A stretch of DNA of 20,456 nt. Source: a virus. The notes beneath the pieces are model-generated. The model made no database searches, had not been told where the DNA came from, and saw only the letters and a program-made list of their open reading frames with translations. Shown piece after piece: positions 6,515-13,080 of this stretch. Made by a program: the position numbers and the translations under genes. Every line of letters starts with the position of its first letter. Position 1 is the first letter of the stretch. Location: positions 1-20,456 of IMG/VR virus record IMGVR_UViG_3300029954_000089. One strand, written 5' to 3'.

Positions 6515-7056
6515 TGGGGTGTCTCGTGACCCAGACCCCAGCCATCCCATCCGAGCCGCGCCTGCCTTGTGAAAAGTTCGAGGTACGGTCCAGGGGAAAT
6601 CTTCTCGACCATGTCCATGAAGGCCGGGGGCTTGACCGAATGACCGTGGCGCGGCCACTCGAACCACTGCCGGCCGACCTTGCCGGTGTGACCGAGGTTG
6701 CCACGGTGAGCGAACAGGCAGAACTCGAGCGAGGTGCCGCCGAACACCCCCATGAACGGAGCTCTCGGCTTCTTGCACCAGACGAGTGTCTTGGAGTGCT
6801 TGAACCCCCAGGCGTCGATGACGTCGAATCCGTCCCGGAGGAAACTCGGGATGACCCAGAGATAGAGGTGCGCGTCCTTTGCTGCCAGGTCGCTCACGGG
6901 GAGGGCCTTGATTTCGTCAAGGCTCATGGTGCTGTAGCCGACTCCTCCGCGGGCGGTCCACTTACCCTTGATGAGCGAGGTGCCGCGCGCTGCCGTTGCC
7001 CACGGAGGATCGGCCGTGAGGGTCGCGTAGGGAGGAATCAGGCCCTCGAAGTTCAC
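6511..7056 (-). CDS. MT-A70-type adenine methyltransferase (181 aa)
   Basis: Contains the catalytic DPPW motif at residues 16-19, directly after a short N-terminal strand. It has the helical and strand elements typical of MT-A70 phage methylases: HLYLWV about residues 63-68, KTLVWCKKP about 88-96, LEFCLFAHRG about 107-116 and PYLELFTR near the C-terminus (SAM site). Such enzymes add a methyl group to N6 of adenine in DNA, often protecting phage DNA from restriction. The start is GTG 7054-7056, overlapping the upstream stop (GTGA). It is embedded in a sugar-modification operon, but its motif is that of a DNA or RNA methylase, not a sugar O-methylase. Confidence 0.88.
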   Translation of the reverse strand: MNFEGLIPPYATLTADPPWATAARGTSLIKGKWTARGGVGYSTMSLDEIKALPVSDLAAKDAHLYLWVIPSFLRDGFDVIDAWGFKHSKTLVWCKKPRAPFMGVFGGTSLEFCLFAHRGNLGHTGKVGRQWFEWPRHGHSVKPPAFMDMVEKISPGPYLELFTRQARLGWDGWGLGHETPQ

Positions 7057-7415
7057 GAGGTGCCACTGACGTCGAGGGCGTGGCCGAGGACATACTGGCC
7101 AACGTGGTCAGGGTCGGGGACCAGGCAGCCGGTGCCGCAGGTGTGCCGCCCCATGTAGCCGGGCTCCTTGACCTCCTCGTAGGCGACCTCGAAGAGCTCC
7201 GCGGTGCAGACGTGGAAACCGCCGATGATGTCCCTAACAACCCAATCGTCTAGGTCGGCTGGCACGAAGCCTTCTGACGTCGGTACCCCGATACGTCTCA
7301 CTGTGTTGTACCCGTACTCAGGCACTCCTGCGCACCATGCCATCACCTCAGGCCCGTTCTCCTGGCTGAACTGCACGGCCTCAACCTCGACCGGCCTTGT
7401 GCGGTATTTCCTCAT
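7053..7415 (-). CDS. Conserved phage hypothetical protein (120 aa)
   Basis: The start is ATG 7413-7415, giving an N-terminus MRKYRTRPVEVEAVQF that matches a widespread phage family beginning M..YR.KPV.VEAVQ. It is preceded by GGAGAGG and overlaps the stop of the 49-residue gene. The middle has the expected DDWVVRDI segment, and the part around GFHVCTAELFEVAYEEV closes the conserved domain; the last 30 residues are specific. The function of this family is unknown to me; it is found scattered among phage accessory genes. A longer reading to 7547 is a shadow of the upstream small gene. Confidence 0.8.
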   Translation of the reverse strand: MRKYRTRPVEVEAVQFSQENGPEVMAWCAGVPEYGYNTVRRIGVPTSEGFVPADLDDWVVRDIIGGFHVCTAELFEVAYEEVKEPGYMGRHTCGTGCLVPDPDHVGQYVLGHALDVSGTS

Positions 7416-7561
7416 GGCCTCTCCATCTTCATGACAATGACCCAGCGATAGGTACCGTCTTCGCTCCTCTTGACCTTCCAGTTCTGCTTGCAGACGGAGC
7501 ACTTGAAAATCTGATTCTTCGGTGGCCTTGCCGGAGGCAGCTTGCACTTGTGCTCTCTCAA
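7412..7561 (-). CDS. Tiny zinc-ribbon-like protein (49 aa), TTG start
   Basis: This short gene fills the gap between two genes. Its TTG start (7559-7561) overlaps the upstream TGA (TTGA) and has a good CCGGAGG sequence seven bases before it. Its stop overlaps the next ATG. The product begins MREHKCKLPP and contains IFKCSVCKQNW, so H4, C6, C21 and C24 could bind one zinc. It ends in a strand-rich segment (YRWVIVMKM). The fold suggests a small rubredoxin-like zinc ribbon; the role is unknown. Confidence 0.65.
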   Translation of the reverse strand: MREHKCKLPPARPPKNQIFKCSVCKQNWKVKRSEDGTYRWVIVMKMERP

Positions 7562-8190
7562 CGAATCGCCTCCGGGTAGATGGTGTTAAAGCCCGGCCAG
7601 CCCGGGCGCAGGTCGTAGGCCTTCGGGTTGTTCTGACCGAGCCAGGCTTCAGCGTCGTGGCGCGTGTCTCGCAAAGGCTTCGGAAGCGTACGCAGGTACT
7701 CCGCGGTGCTCCACCACGCGTTGCCGCCGTAGAACGGCGTGGCCACCAGCTGCGGGAATTGCTGAGGGGTCAGCCAGTGGCAACCGACCACGTCCCATCC
7801 GGCTTCCATTTTCTCGATGCACTCGCGCCAGTGGCCCACGACACCGATGGTCATGGAGCGGCGCCAAGCGTCGTTCCACTGACTTGGGTCCGAAGCGCCC
7901 TTGGAATGCAGGTAGAGAGCAGCATCGAATTTGTCGGCACAGGCGTCATCATGAAGAACGTCGAGCGTTACCTGTTCCCAGCCTTCATCGGCTTCAGCAA
8001 CGACGTCGATCTTGATGCGGCCAGCGATGTCAAGAATGTACCCATCTGACGAGTGACCACCGACAAGGCCCATGTGCATGACGCCGAGCTCCTTCGCTAA
8101 CCCGCTGTGGTCGAGGTAGTCGAGGTGCTCATTGATGATGTGGCTGATAACAGGAGAATTGAAACAGTGGTAGTAGTGGGCAAGTCTCAA
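7558..8190 (-). CDS. Glycosyltransferase-like protein (210 aa)
   Basis: The product has YLHSKGASD (93-101), a segment resembling the nucleotide-sugar region of rhamnan or capsule glycosyltransferases that carry YxHxKG. It also has DVVGCHW (133-139) and YGGNAWW (154-160), the latter like the acceptor/metal region with a W-W pair. It starts with TTG 8188-8190, overlapping the upstream stop (TTGA), so it is translationally coupled. It probably adds a sugar to a virion glycan. Donor and acceptor cannot be told from sequence. Confidence 0.75.
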   Translation of the reverse strand: MRLAHYYHCFNSPVISHIINEHLDYLDHSGLAKELGVMHMGLVGGHSSDGYILDIAGRIKIDVVAEADEGWEQVTLDVLHDDACADKFDAALYLHSKGASDPSQWNDAWRRSMTIGVVGHWRECIEKMEAGWDVVGCHWLTPQQFPQLVATPFYGGNAWWSTAEYLRTLPKPLRDTRHDAEAWLGQNNPKAYDLRPGWPGFNTIYPEAIR

Positions 8191-8717
8191 CGGTCGATCA
8201 GCTCCCTCTGTCCCCAGTCGCCACGGTACTTGATGAGGTAGCCGGTGTCATAGGGCAGGTTCTCCCTGCCGTGGCGCCATTCGAGAGGCAGAAACTCGTC
8301 AGGTCGAGTGTCGAAACAGGTGATTTCGGCGTGAAGGCCGTACTCCATCGGCCAGGTGCTCTCGTAGCGAACCGAGTCCTCCTTGTGCTCAGACAGAGGC
8401 ATCCCTGTATCGAGGAGTGCGATGCTTTGGAACACCCCGAGGTAGCAACTGAAGTGCTGGCCTCCGAAGTGATGCAAGCAGATGCTGCCGTCCGTGTCGT
8501 CGATGCGGTCGAACACGCTCGGGTCGGTGATGACTACAGAGTCGGGCAAGAACACAAATCGGTTCCACGTCGTGTTCTCCACCACCCAGCGCATCTTGCC
8601 GAGTTCGTAGCCTCCTCGGCTCACGACCACGTAGTCGCGTCCGCAAAGCGAAGAGGTCAGGTCTGACACCCAGGCCTCGCGGCCGAAGTTGGTTGCGATG
8701 ACGATGGGGGTCGTCAC
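8187..8717 (-). CDS. Putative GT-A-like glycosyltransferase or sugar-modifying protein (176 aa)
   Basis: GTG 8715-8717 overlaps the stop of the cytidylyltransferase (GTGA). The protein begins with a strand (TPIVIATNFG), has RFVFLPDSVVITD in the middle with a D-x-V acidic motif where GT-A enzymes bind nucleotide-sugar and metal, then HHFGGQHFSCYLGVF. No transmembrane region is present. The length is short for a full GT-A enzyme, and the family is not recognised by name. The cassette context strongly suggests a role in glycan transfer. Confidence 0.65.
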   Translation of the reverse strand: MTTPIVIATNFGREAWVSDLTSSLCGRDYVVVSRGGYELGKMRWVVENTTWNRFVFLPDSVVITDPSVFDRIDDTDGSICLHHFGGQHFSCYLGVFQSIALLDTGMPLSEHKEDSVRYESTWPMEYGLHAEITCFDTRPDEFLPLEWRHGRENLPYDTGYLIKYRGDWGQRELIDR

Positions 8718-9274
8718 CCTCTGCGCTCCGGCTCGGTTGGACTCGGACGCATCGGGACGTCGATGAGTTCGGACCGCACTTCTTCGACATCGCACATCCC
8801 CTGGCGCAGCAAAGTGCTGCTGATGCCAGGCGTGTAGGGAATGTAGACGAGGATGATGTGACGCGAGTCAAGCCATCCCTGGTCAACACCGATTTGGTCG
8901 TAGTAGGCCTTGCGTGCCCAGTCCGAGCCGACGGCCAGGTAGCGAGCGTCCTCGTAGACATGGCCGTCCGGGTCTAAGTGAGCAGTTAAAGGTAAGGCCT
9001 GCTCAATGAAGTCTGAGGTTGGTATGAGGTCGCCCGGTCCCCGACCTGTCATGTTGGCGTGACCGACGACACGCCCATAGGCACGCAAGCTTGATGCCCG
9101 CGACTCGAAGGGCACGATGGGGGGTCGTCCTCGGTACTTCTCGACAAACTCGTCGGTATTGACGCCGATGATGACCTGGCCGTCAGGCCCCACGAGTTCC
9201 CGGCAGGCTTTGAGCAGGTTCCGGTGGCCTTCGTGGAATAGGTCGAATGTGCCAATGGTCAGGACTCTCTTCAT
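8714..9274 (-). CDS. Cytidylyltransferase-like nucleotidyltransferase (186 aa)
   Basis: This is a HIGH-superfamily nucleotidyltransferase. GTFDLFHEGH (residues 8-17) is the nucleotide-binding motif of the glycerol-3-phosphate cytidylyltransferase/TagD group, and ISSTLLR (151-157) is the second signature. GSDW (117-120) lies in the expected place. The reaction would join CTP (or another NTP) to a phosphorylated small molecule to give an activated donor for the adjacent transferases. The start is ATG 9272-9274, in a TGATG overlap with the upstream gene and preceded by GGGAG. At 186 residues it is longer than the roughly 130 of TagD, so the substrate may differ. Confidence 0.88.
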   Translation of the reverse strand: MKRVLTIGTFDLFHEGHRNLLKACRELVGPDGQVIIGVNTDEFVEKYRGRPPIVPFESRASSLRAYGRVVGHANMTGRGPGDLIPTSDFIEQALPLTAHLDPDGHVYEDARYLAVGSDWARKAYYDQIGVDQGWLDSRHIILVYIPYTPGISSTLLRQGMCDVEEVRSELIDVPMRPSPTEPERRG

Positions 9275-9861
9275 CACCAATCTCCCATCGCCTCTCTGAC
9301 TTCGCGAGACAGCCTCTCGTTTTGTGCCTGGACACCTCGGAACTCGTCACCGGGCACCACGACACGACCACCTTCAGCTAGGCAGCCCTTGTGGCTCCGC
9401 TGAGTGCTCAGATGCCGAATCTGATTGCTGCGGTGCAGGCACGGCTGATGACCGGCGTTCATGAGGGTCATGCGCAGGAAGATGTCCAGGGAGCACCAAT
9501 GACGGCGAGGATGAATTTCATTGCCGATACGGGCCACCCGATCGAAGGCGTCCGGGACGGCCTCGCGTATCTCGAGAGCGAACTTGGTGCAGCCGAGCCC
9601 GTAGATAGTGCCCCCCTCGAAGGGATACCAGCAAGCACACCAGGAGAACTTGCAGTCGAGCAACTCCTGGATGACCGCCGGGGTCACGCCAATGTCGTGC
9701 TCGATGATGAGGAGGTCCGGCTCGTCCGACTTCCACCACTTGCTGAGCAGTTCCCAGTAGGCGGTGTCGCTGCCACTGACGTCAGCGCGCAGGTGCTCGT
9801 AGTTCGCTACCGCCCGCATCGTGTCGGCGGGGTGATCGTGAGTGTAGGGGAGCAGGATCAT
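9274..9861 (-). CDS. Glycosyltransferase-like protein, paralog of the 412-1029 product (195 aa)
   Basis: It begins MILLPYTHDH with ATG 9859-9861 overlapping the stop of a small membrane protein (ATGA). The conserved core is IIEHDIG (52-58), FSWCACWY (72-79) and YGLGCTKFA (87-95), matching in order the motifs of the protein at 412-1029. The EHD acidic box after a hydrophobic strand resembles a GT-A nucleotide-sugar site. The C-terminal third (HWCSLDIFLRMTLMNAGHQ) is helical. Longer readings to 9978 cover the upstream small gene and are rejected. No clear Shine-Dalgarno sequence is seen, consistent with coupled re-initiation. Confidence 0.75.
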   Translation of the reverse strand: MILLPYTHDHPADTMRAVANYEHLRADVSGSDTAYWELLSKWWKSDEPDLLIIEHDIGVTPAVIQELLDCKFSWCACWYPFEGGTIYGLGCTKFALEIREAVPDAFDRVARIGNEIHPRRHWCSLDIFLRMTLMNAGHQPCLHRSNQIRHLSTQRSHKGCLAEGGRVVVPGDEFRGVQAQNERLSREVREAMGDW

Positions 9862-10037
9862 CGGCGCTGACAGTTCTTGCAGCTGCAGTGCGGCGTCGGC
9901 AGCGTGGCCGTGCCCCAGAAGTAGAGCAAAAAGGCAACGGGAACCAGCCACCGCCATCCGTAAGACACGTATGCCCAAATGGCAGCGATGTTATGCCAGC
10001 CCTGAGCCTGCAGGGCGTGGTTCGTGACGGCGATCAT
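9858..10037 (-). CDS. Small single-helix membrane protein (59 aa)
   Basis: Found in the gap between two longer genes: ATG 10035-10037 overlaps the methyltransferase stop (ATGA) and its own stop overlaps the next ATG. The product has an N-terminal amphipathic part, one strong hydrophobic segment (about residues 28-46, WRWLVPVAFLLYFW) and a Cys-rich tail (CSCKNCQRR). The tail would face the cytoplasm by the positive-inside rule. The function is unknown; in a sugar cassette it could tether an enzyme or substrate carrier to the membrane. Confidence 0.65.
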   Translation of the reverse strand: MIAVTNHALQAQGWHNIAAIWAYVSYGWRWLVPVAFLLYFWGTATLPTPHCSCKNCQRR

Positions 10038-10591
10038 GGGCGCTTGCGGATGAACACGAGCTGGGGATAGCAGAGGATTTCGGATGCCTCACCCCGCTCG
10101 TGCCAGAGTTCCCGCTGGAGACTCTCAATTATTGAGAGTACGGGAGAGTCGTCGGGCTGAACGTCGAGGTCCTCAATTACGAGGTAGCCACCAGGCTTGA
10201 CCCGCGGCCAGAGGTGCGTCCAGGTGGCCATGATGTCCTCGGGGCTGTGCGAGCCGTCGTCGATGACCACGTCGAAGCGTTGGTCGTCGCTTAACCAGTC
10301 GGTGATGACGTGAATGTTGTGCTCCAGCAAAGTGACATTGACTCGGTACTGCCCTTCAAGCGGACCGAGGGGGAGCGCCCAACACAGATCCACGTCGACG
10401 CCAGTGACGTGCCCATTAGAGAAGAATTCCGCCCACATCCTGATGGAACCGCCGGCCCACACGCCGACCTCGAGAAGTTCGATGGGCTCGTCGCGCAGGT
10501 AGCCCAGGACGTCCTCATAGTGAGTCAAATACCCGTGGAAACCACTGGATTTGTCAGTGTCGTGCTTGAGGCCTAGCTCGTCAAGGGTCAT
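10034..10591 (-). CDS. Class I SAM-dependent methyltransferase, sugar O-methyltransferase-like (185 aa)
   Basis: The SAM-binding motif I is LLEVGVWAGGS (39-49), the motif II acidic end is GVDVD (64-68), followed by DVVIDDGSH (107-115) and KPGGYLVIEDL (132-142). An opening KHDTDKSSGFHGYLTHYE with DVVIDDGSH is typical of the MycE/TylF and cephalosporin-hydroxylase-like group, which methylate sugar hydroxyls with help of a divalent metal. The start is ATG 10589-10591, preceded by GGGAGG and overlapping the upstream stop. It opens the sugar cassette and would methylate a glycan made by the neighbouring transferases; the substrate is inferred. Confidence 0.87.
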   Translation of the reverse strand: MTLDELGLKHDTDKSSGFHGYLTHYEDVLGYLRDEPIELLEVGVWAGGSIRMWAEFFSNGHVTGVDVDLCWALPLGPLEGQYRVNVTLLEHNIHVITDWLSDDQRFDVVIDDGSHSPEDIMATWTHLWPRVKPGGYLVIEDLDVQPDDSPVLSIIESLQRELWHERGEASEILCYPQLVFIRKRP

Positions 10592-10782
10592 TTGCCTCCC
10601 GCCATGCCCTTCACCAGTTCCCCTACCAGGTAGAGGGCCTGTGACTCGGTGAACTCCGCGGCGACAAGCGCCAGAAAGAACTGACGTACACCGCTGGCAG
10701 CCTGTATCGCTCCCATCATGGCCTTGGCGTTGACCTCGTTGAACGGGTCTGACGGCGATGTGCCCTCGGGATCAGGAGGCAT
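10588..10782 (-). CDS. Small helical phage protein (64 aa)
   Basis: ATG 10780-10782 has a clear GAGAGGAG. Its 3' end overlaps the methyltransferase start (ATGA). The product has a Pro/Asp-rich N-terminus followed by two helices (about 18-42 and 45-62) with the pattern FFLALVAAEFTESQALYLVGELVKG. Short proteins with an F..L...GFT..QAL..... motif are common in actinobacteriophages next to head genes, but their function is not known to me. It is the first gene after the protease/scaffold gene. Confidence 0.7.
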   Translation of the reverse strand: MPPDPEGTSPSDPFNEVNAKAMMGAIQAASGVRQFFLALVAAEFTESQALYLVGELVKGMAGGK

Positions 10783-10814
10783 CGGGGTCTCCTCTCTATG
10801 AGTAAGGCGCTAGT

Positions 10815-12242
10815 TTACCGCTTCGCTCCGACCCGCCGATCCAGTTTCGCCTGCACGCGGGCAGCCTCTGCGGCCAGTTCGGCGTTGCGAGTCTCCAACT
10901 CGGCGTCGCGAGTCTCCAGCTCCACCAGGCGGTCAGAGTAAGCCTGGAGGGCGCGCTCTGACGTGTCGATGCCGAACTTCTTGGCAGCGGCCATGACCTT
11001 CGACTTGGCCTTGTCCCCGAACTCAGCGCCACCGCCAATACGGGCCAAGGCGTTGCGAACGTGAGCAGCGTCATGGATCGGGAAGTGGTAGCCGTTCTCC
11101 GGCGTCTTGCTGACACCCTCGCCTGTCTTGGCGCCGGGTTCGATGTAGCCGAAGTCGTCGTTCGACAGGGCCGTGCGGTCCGCCGTACTCATGGAGGCCC
11201 TCACCTCGAGGTTGCTGAAGTCCTCCTCGCGTGGGGAACCTCCGCCTTCTGTGTCGCCGCCGGCTGAACCCTGTGTCTTCTTCTGGTAGCCGTCGTCGTC
11301 CTCATCGTCATCATCGTCGTCGTCCGGGTCGTCGATGCCCATGCGCTCGAGCATCTCGTCGACGGAGACGCCGGCCGCGTAGACGAGGTCGACGCCCTGG
11401 CGGATATTGGCGTCAACGTCAGTGAGGTCGACAGCCTGGAACAACTGGATGGCCCGGTCCAGGGCCGCATCCACTGCCTGAGCGAGTAGGGCGCCGTCTT
11501 GGACCTTGTGGCCGTCATCGGGGCCGACGATGTTGCCAGATGCTGCACGAATCGCGGGGTCGCCACCATCGCCCGTCGGGGCGAGAACATCGTCCGCTGG
11601 AGGGGACGAAAGCTCGATGTGCTCCCGGTAGTTCTCCGGGAGCGTCAGAGCGAGCATTTTGCGGAACTCCAGCTCCGAGATGTGCTTGCCCTCGCGCAGC
11701 TTGAGCAGTGTTTCGATGTCGGGCACTTCGACCTCCTCGATAGGGGTTCCGTCTTCCCGGAGGCCAGTCATGTGAGCGCCGGGGATGCTGCCGATTGAGA
11801 CAGGACTGAATTCGTACATACGGGCTCGTGTGAAAGCCGTGATGCCGCGCTGCCCACCCCACGGCTTGACGGGTCCATTACGGAGGAAACCGAACGAGAA
11901 GTCCTTGAGGGTGCCGTCCTCAAGCTGGCTGAAGGCACGCATCGCCAGCGGGACAGGGCAGACTCCATCGACGGGGTCGAACTTGGAGAAGGCGCCGACG
12001 ACCTCGTTGCCAGCGGCGGTACTCTGCGCGCTGGTGGCGATGCCGATTGGCTCGCGGAGATTGTGCATCCAGCACATCACCGGGAGATGCTCCTCGAAAT
12101 CACGCGTGAACGTGTCGGGGAGGAACACCGTCTTGAACGTGTCGGGAGACTCGTGCGGGAAGATGACCTGCACCTCCCGTTTGCCGCTGTCGACGTCCTT
12201 CAGATGTCCGGTGCCGACAGCATCGCGGTATTCGAGCTTCAT
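10815..12242 (-). CDS. HK97-type prohead protease with C-terminal scaffold-like region (475 aa)
   Basis: Serine protease that trims head proteins after shell assembly. The protease domain is at about 1-165: LPVMCWMH (H60), KDFSFGF (S116) and YEFSPVS (E144) fit the His/Ser/Glu triad of the HK97 gp4 family by spacing. A linker with an acidic run (seven Asp, then Glu and three Asp, about 307-317) follows. Residues 350-426 hold a domain (DDFGYIEPGAK, HFPIHDAAHVRNALARIGGG, AAAKKFGID) that I recall as appended to phage prohead proteases, possibly DUF6582. Residues 427-470 are a coiled coil with ELETR repeats, scaffold-like. The start is ATG 12240-12242 with AGGAGG at five bases, one base after the MuF stop. 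Confidence 0.92.
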   Translation of the reverse strand: MKLEYRDAVGTGHLKDVDSGKREVQVIFPHESPDTFKTVFLPDTFTRDFEEHLPVMCWMHNLREPIGIATSAQSTAAGNEVVGAFSKFDPVDGVCPVPLAMRAFSQLEDGTLKDFSFGFLRNGPVKPWGGQRGITAFTRARMYEFSPVSIGSIPGAHMTGLREDGTPIEEVEVPDIETLLKLREGKHISELEFRKMLALTLPENYREHIELSSPPADDVLAPTGDGGDPAIRAASGNIVGPDDGHKVQDGALLAQAVDAALDRAIQLFQAVDLTDVDANIRQGVDLVYAAGVSVDEMLERMGIDDPDDDDDDDEDDDGYQKKTQGSAGGDTEGGGSPREEDFSNLEVRASMSTADRTALSNDDFGYIEPGAKTGEGVSKTPENGYHFPIHDAAHVRNALARIGGGAEFGDKAKSKVMAAAKKFGIDTSERALQAYSDRLVELETRDAELETRNAELAAEAARVQAKLDRRVGAKR

Positions 12243-12243
12243 T

Positions 12244-13014
12244 TCAGCCTCCTGTTGTTGCAAGTGTGGCAGGTTGGGCCACCCGTGCGGGTGAATATGT
12301 GACATAACACGCGCAATTGATGGCGTGCTCAGGAGGGAGAACCGGGTCTCCCGGGTACTGGGGGTGATGGCCTCCGGTCATGTGGAATGGTTCATGAATC
12401 GGGAGGGTTACGCCATCAAGGCGCTTGTGCGAGGGACGCATCCGGCCGTCATGGCGAGTGTGCCAGGTGTGCTCCTCGGGACGTCGGTCGGTCGGCTGAT
12501 TGATGGCGAACTGATGGGCAGCGCCGTTCATCGCCCCCACAACCTCAGTGCGCGCCGTGGTGGCTGCTCGCGAATCACGAGCGACATCAAAGACGTGATG
12601 GATAGCCTCGACGTGCTCGTCTGTAGAGGCCCCATTCGCCAGCCCTGCTGCCAGGGCATCGCCGATCTGCTCGTGGGTGGTCTTGGTCACGCGTTGCGCG
12701 AGTATCTGTGCCCTGGACCGGAGTTCGCTGTCGACTGCTGCCTGGGAGGCGTCGTCGATGTAGTCCGGGTTCAGAGCCAACTGCTCGATGACCTGCTGCT
12801 TGGCCAGAACCCCGATAGCCGCGTGGAGCGGCTCCAGAGTCTCGACCATCTTGGTCGTCCAGAATGGCGCGTCGAAGATGGCACCGGCATAGAACGCTGG
12901 AGTCATGTCGGCTCGCGCTGCCTGACGCCCGCGCTTGCCGGTAAGCCGCGCGATGGTTGCTTGTTCCTGCTGGTTGAACAGGGACTGTAGAGCGTGCTCC
13001 CAGTGCGGGAACAT
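12244..13014 (-). CDS. MuF/SPP1 gp7-type head morphogenesis protein (256 aa from first ATG)
   Basis: A minor head protein thought to enter the capsid with the portal and aid assembly or DNA ejection. Family marks: ARTE (154-157), HDGRMRPSHKRLDG (188-201), PGDP (221-224) and NCAC (233-236). The N-terminal half is helical. The first ATG (13012-13014) has only a poor Shine-Dalgarno-like AGCAGG, and no other start exists before the frame's stop. The 20 codons before this ATG already read like MuF sequence (RALEARKPPDAAIAHQQA). This frame is -1 relative to the portal frame and joins it at a slippery site (13074-13080), so the main product may be a portal-MuF fusion; the free form may be minor or absent. 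Confidence 0.88.
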   Translation of the reverse strand: MFPHWEHALQSLFNQQEQATIARLTGKRGRQAARADMTPAFYAGAIFDAPFWTTKMVETLEPLHAAIGVLAKQQVIEQLALNPDYIDDASQAAVDSELRSRAQILAQRVTKTTHEQIGDALAAGLANGASTDEHVEAIHHVFDVARDSRAATTARTEVVGAMNGAAHQFAINQPTDRRPEEHTWHTRHDGRMRPSHKRLDGVTLPIHEPFHMTGGHHPQYPGDPVLPPEHAINCACYVTYSPARVAQPATLATTGG

Positions 13015-13050
13015 CGCCTGCTGATGGGCTATCGCAGCGTCGGGGGGTTT

Positions 13051-13080
13051 TCGCGCCTCTAAGGCGCGACTGCTAAAGGG
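13051..13080 (-). promoter_or_regulatory. Predicted -1 ribosomal frameshift signal at the end of the portal gene
   Basis: On the minus strand the portal frame reads TAC CCT TTA; the heptamer CCCTTTA (complement of 13074-13080) has the exact X XXY YYZ phase required. After a 4-base spacer there is an 8-bp GC-rich hairpin (TCGCGCCT, 13062-13069, with AGGCGCGA, 13051-13058) whose three-base loop is the portal stop TAG (13059-13061). Slipping back one base gives a frame open through the hairpin into the MuF gene: portal residues 1-1116, 20 linking residues, then the MuF protein. TTA is an uncommon Leu codon in such GC-rich genes, suggesting the site is selected. Confidence 0.6.

Noticed and set aside
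6515-6778. N-terminal extension of the GT-B glycosyltransferase to 6778
   Set aside because: It lies inside the methylase gene and translates to an Arg/Pro/His-rich sequence with no structure; the protein fold starts at the GTG of 6514.
11288-11330. GTC/ATC-rich microsatellite considered as a separate repeat element
   Set aside because: It is simply the Asp-rich linker of the prohead protease in frame.
12325-12990. Plus-strand ORF (221 aa) opposite the MuF gene
   Set aside because: The MuF frame has clear family motifs. The plus reading is low in recognisable structure and lacks a Shine-Dalgarno sequence.
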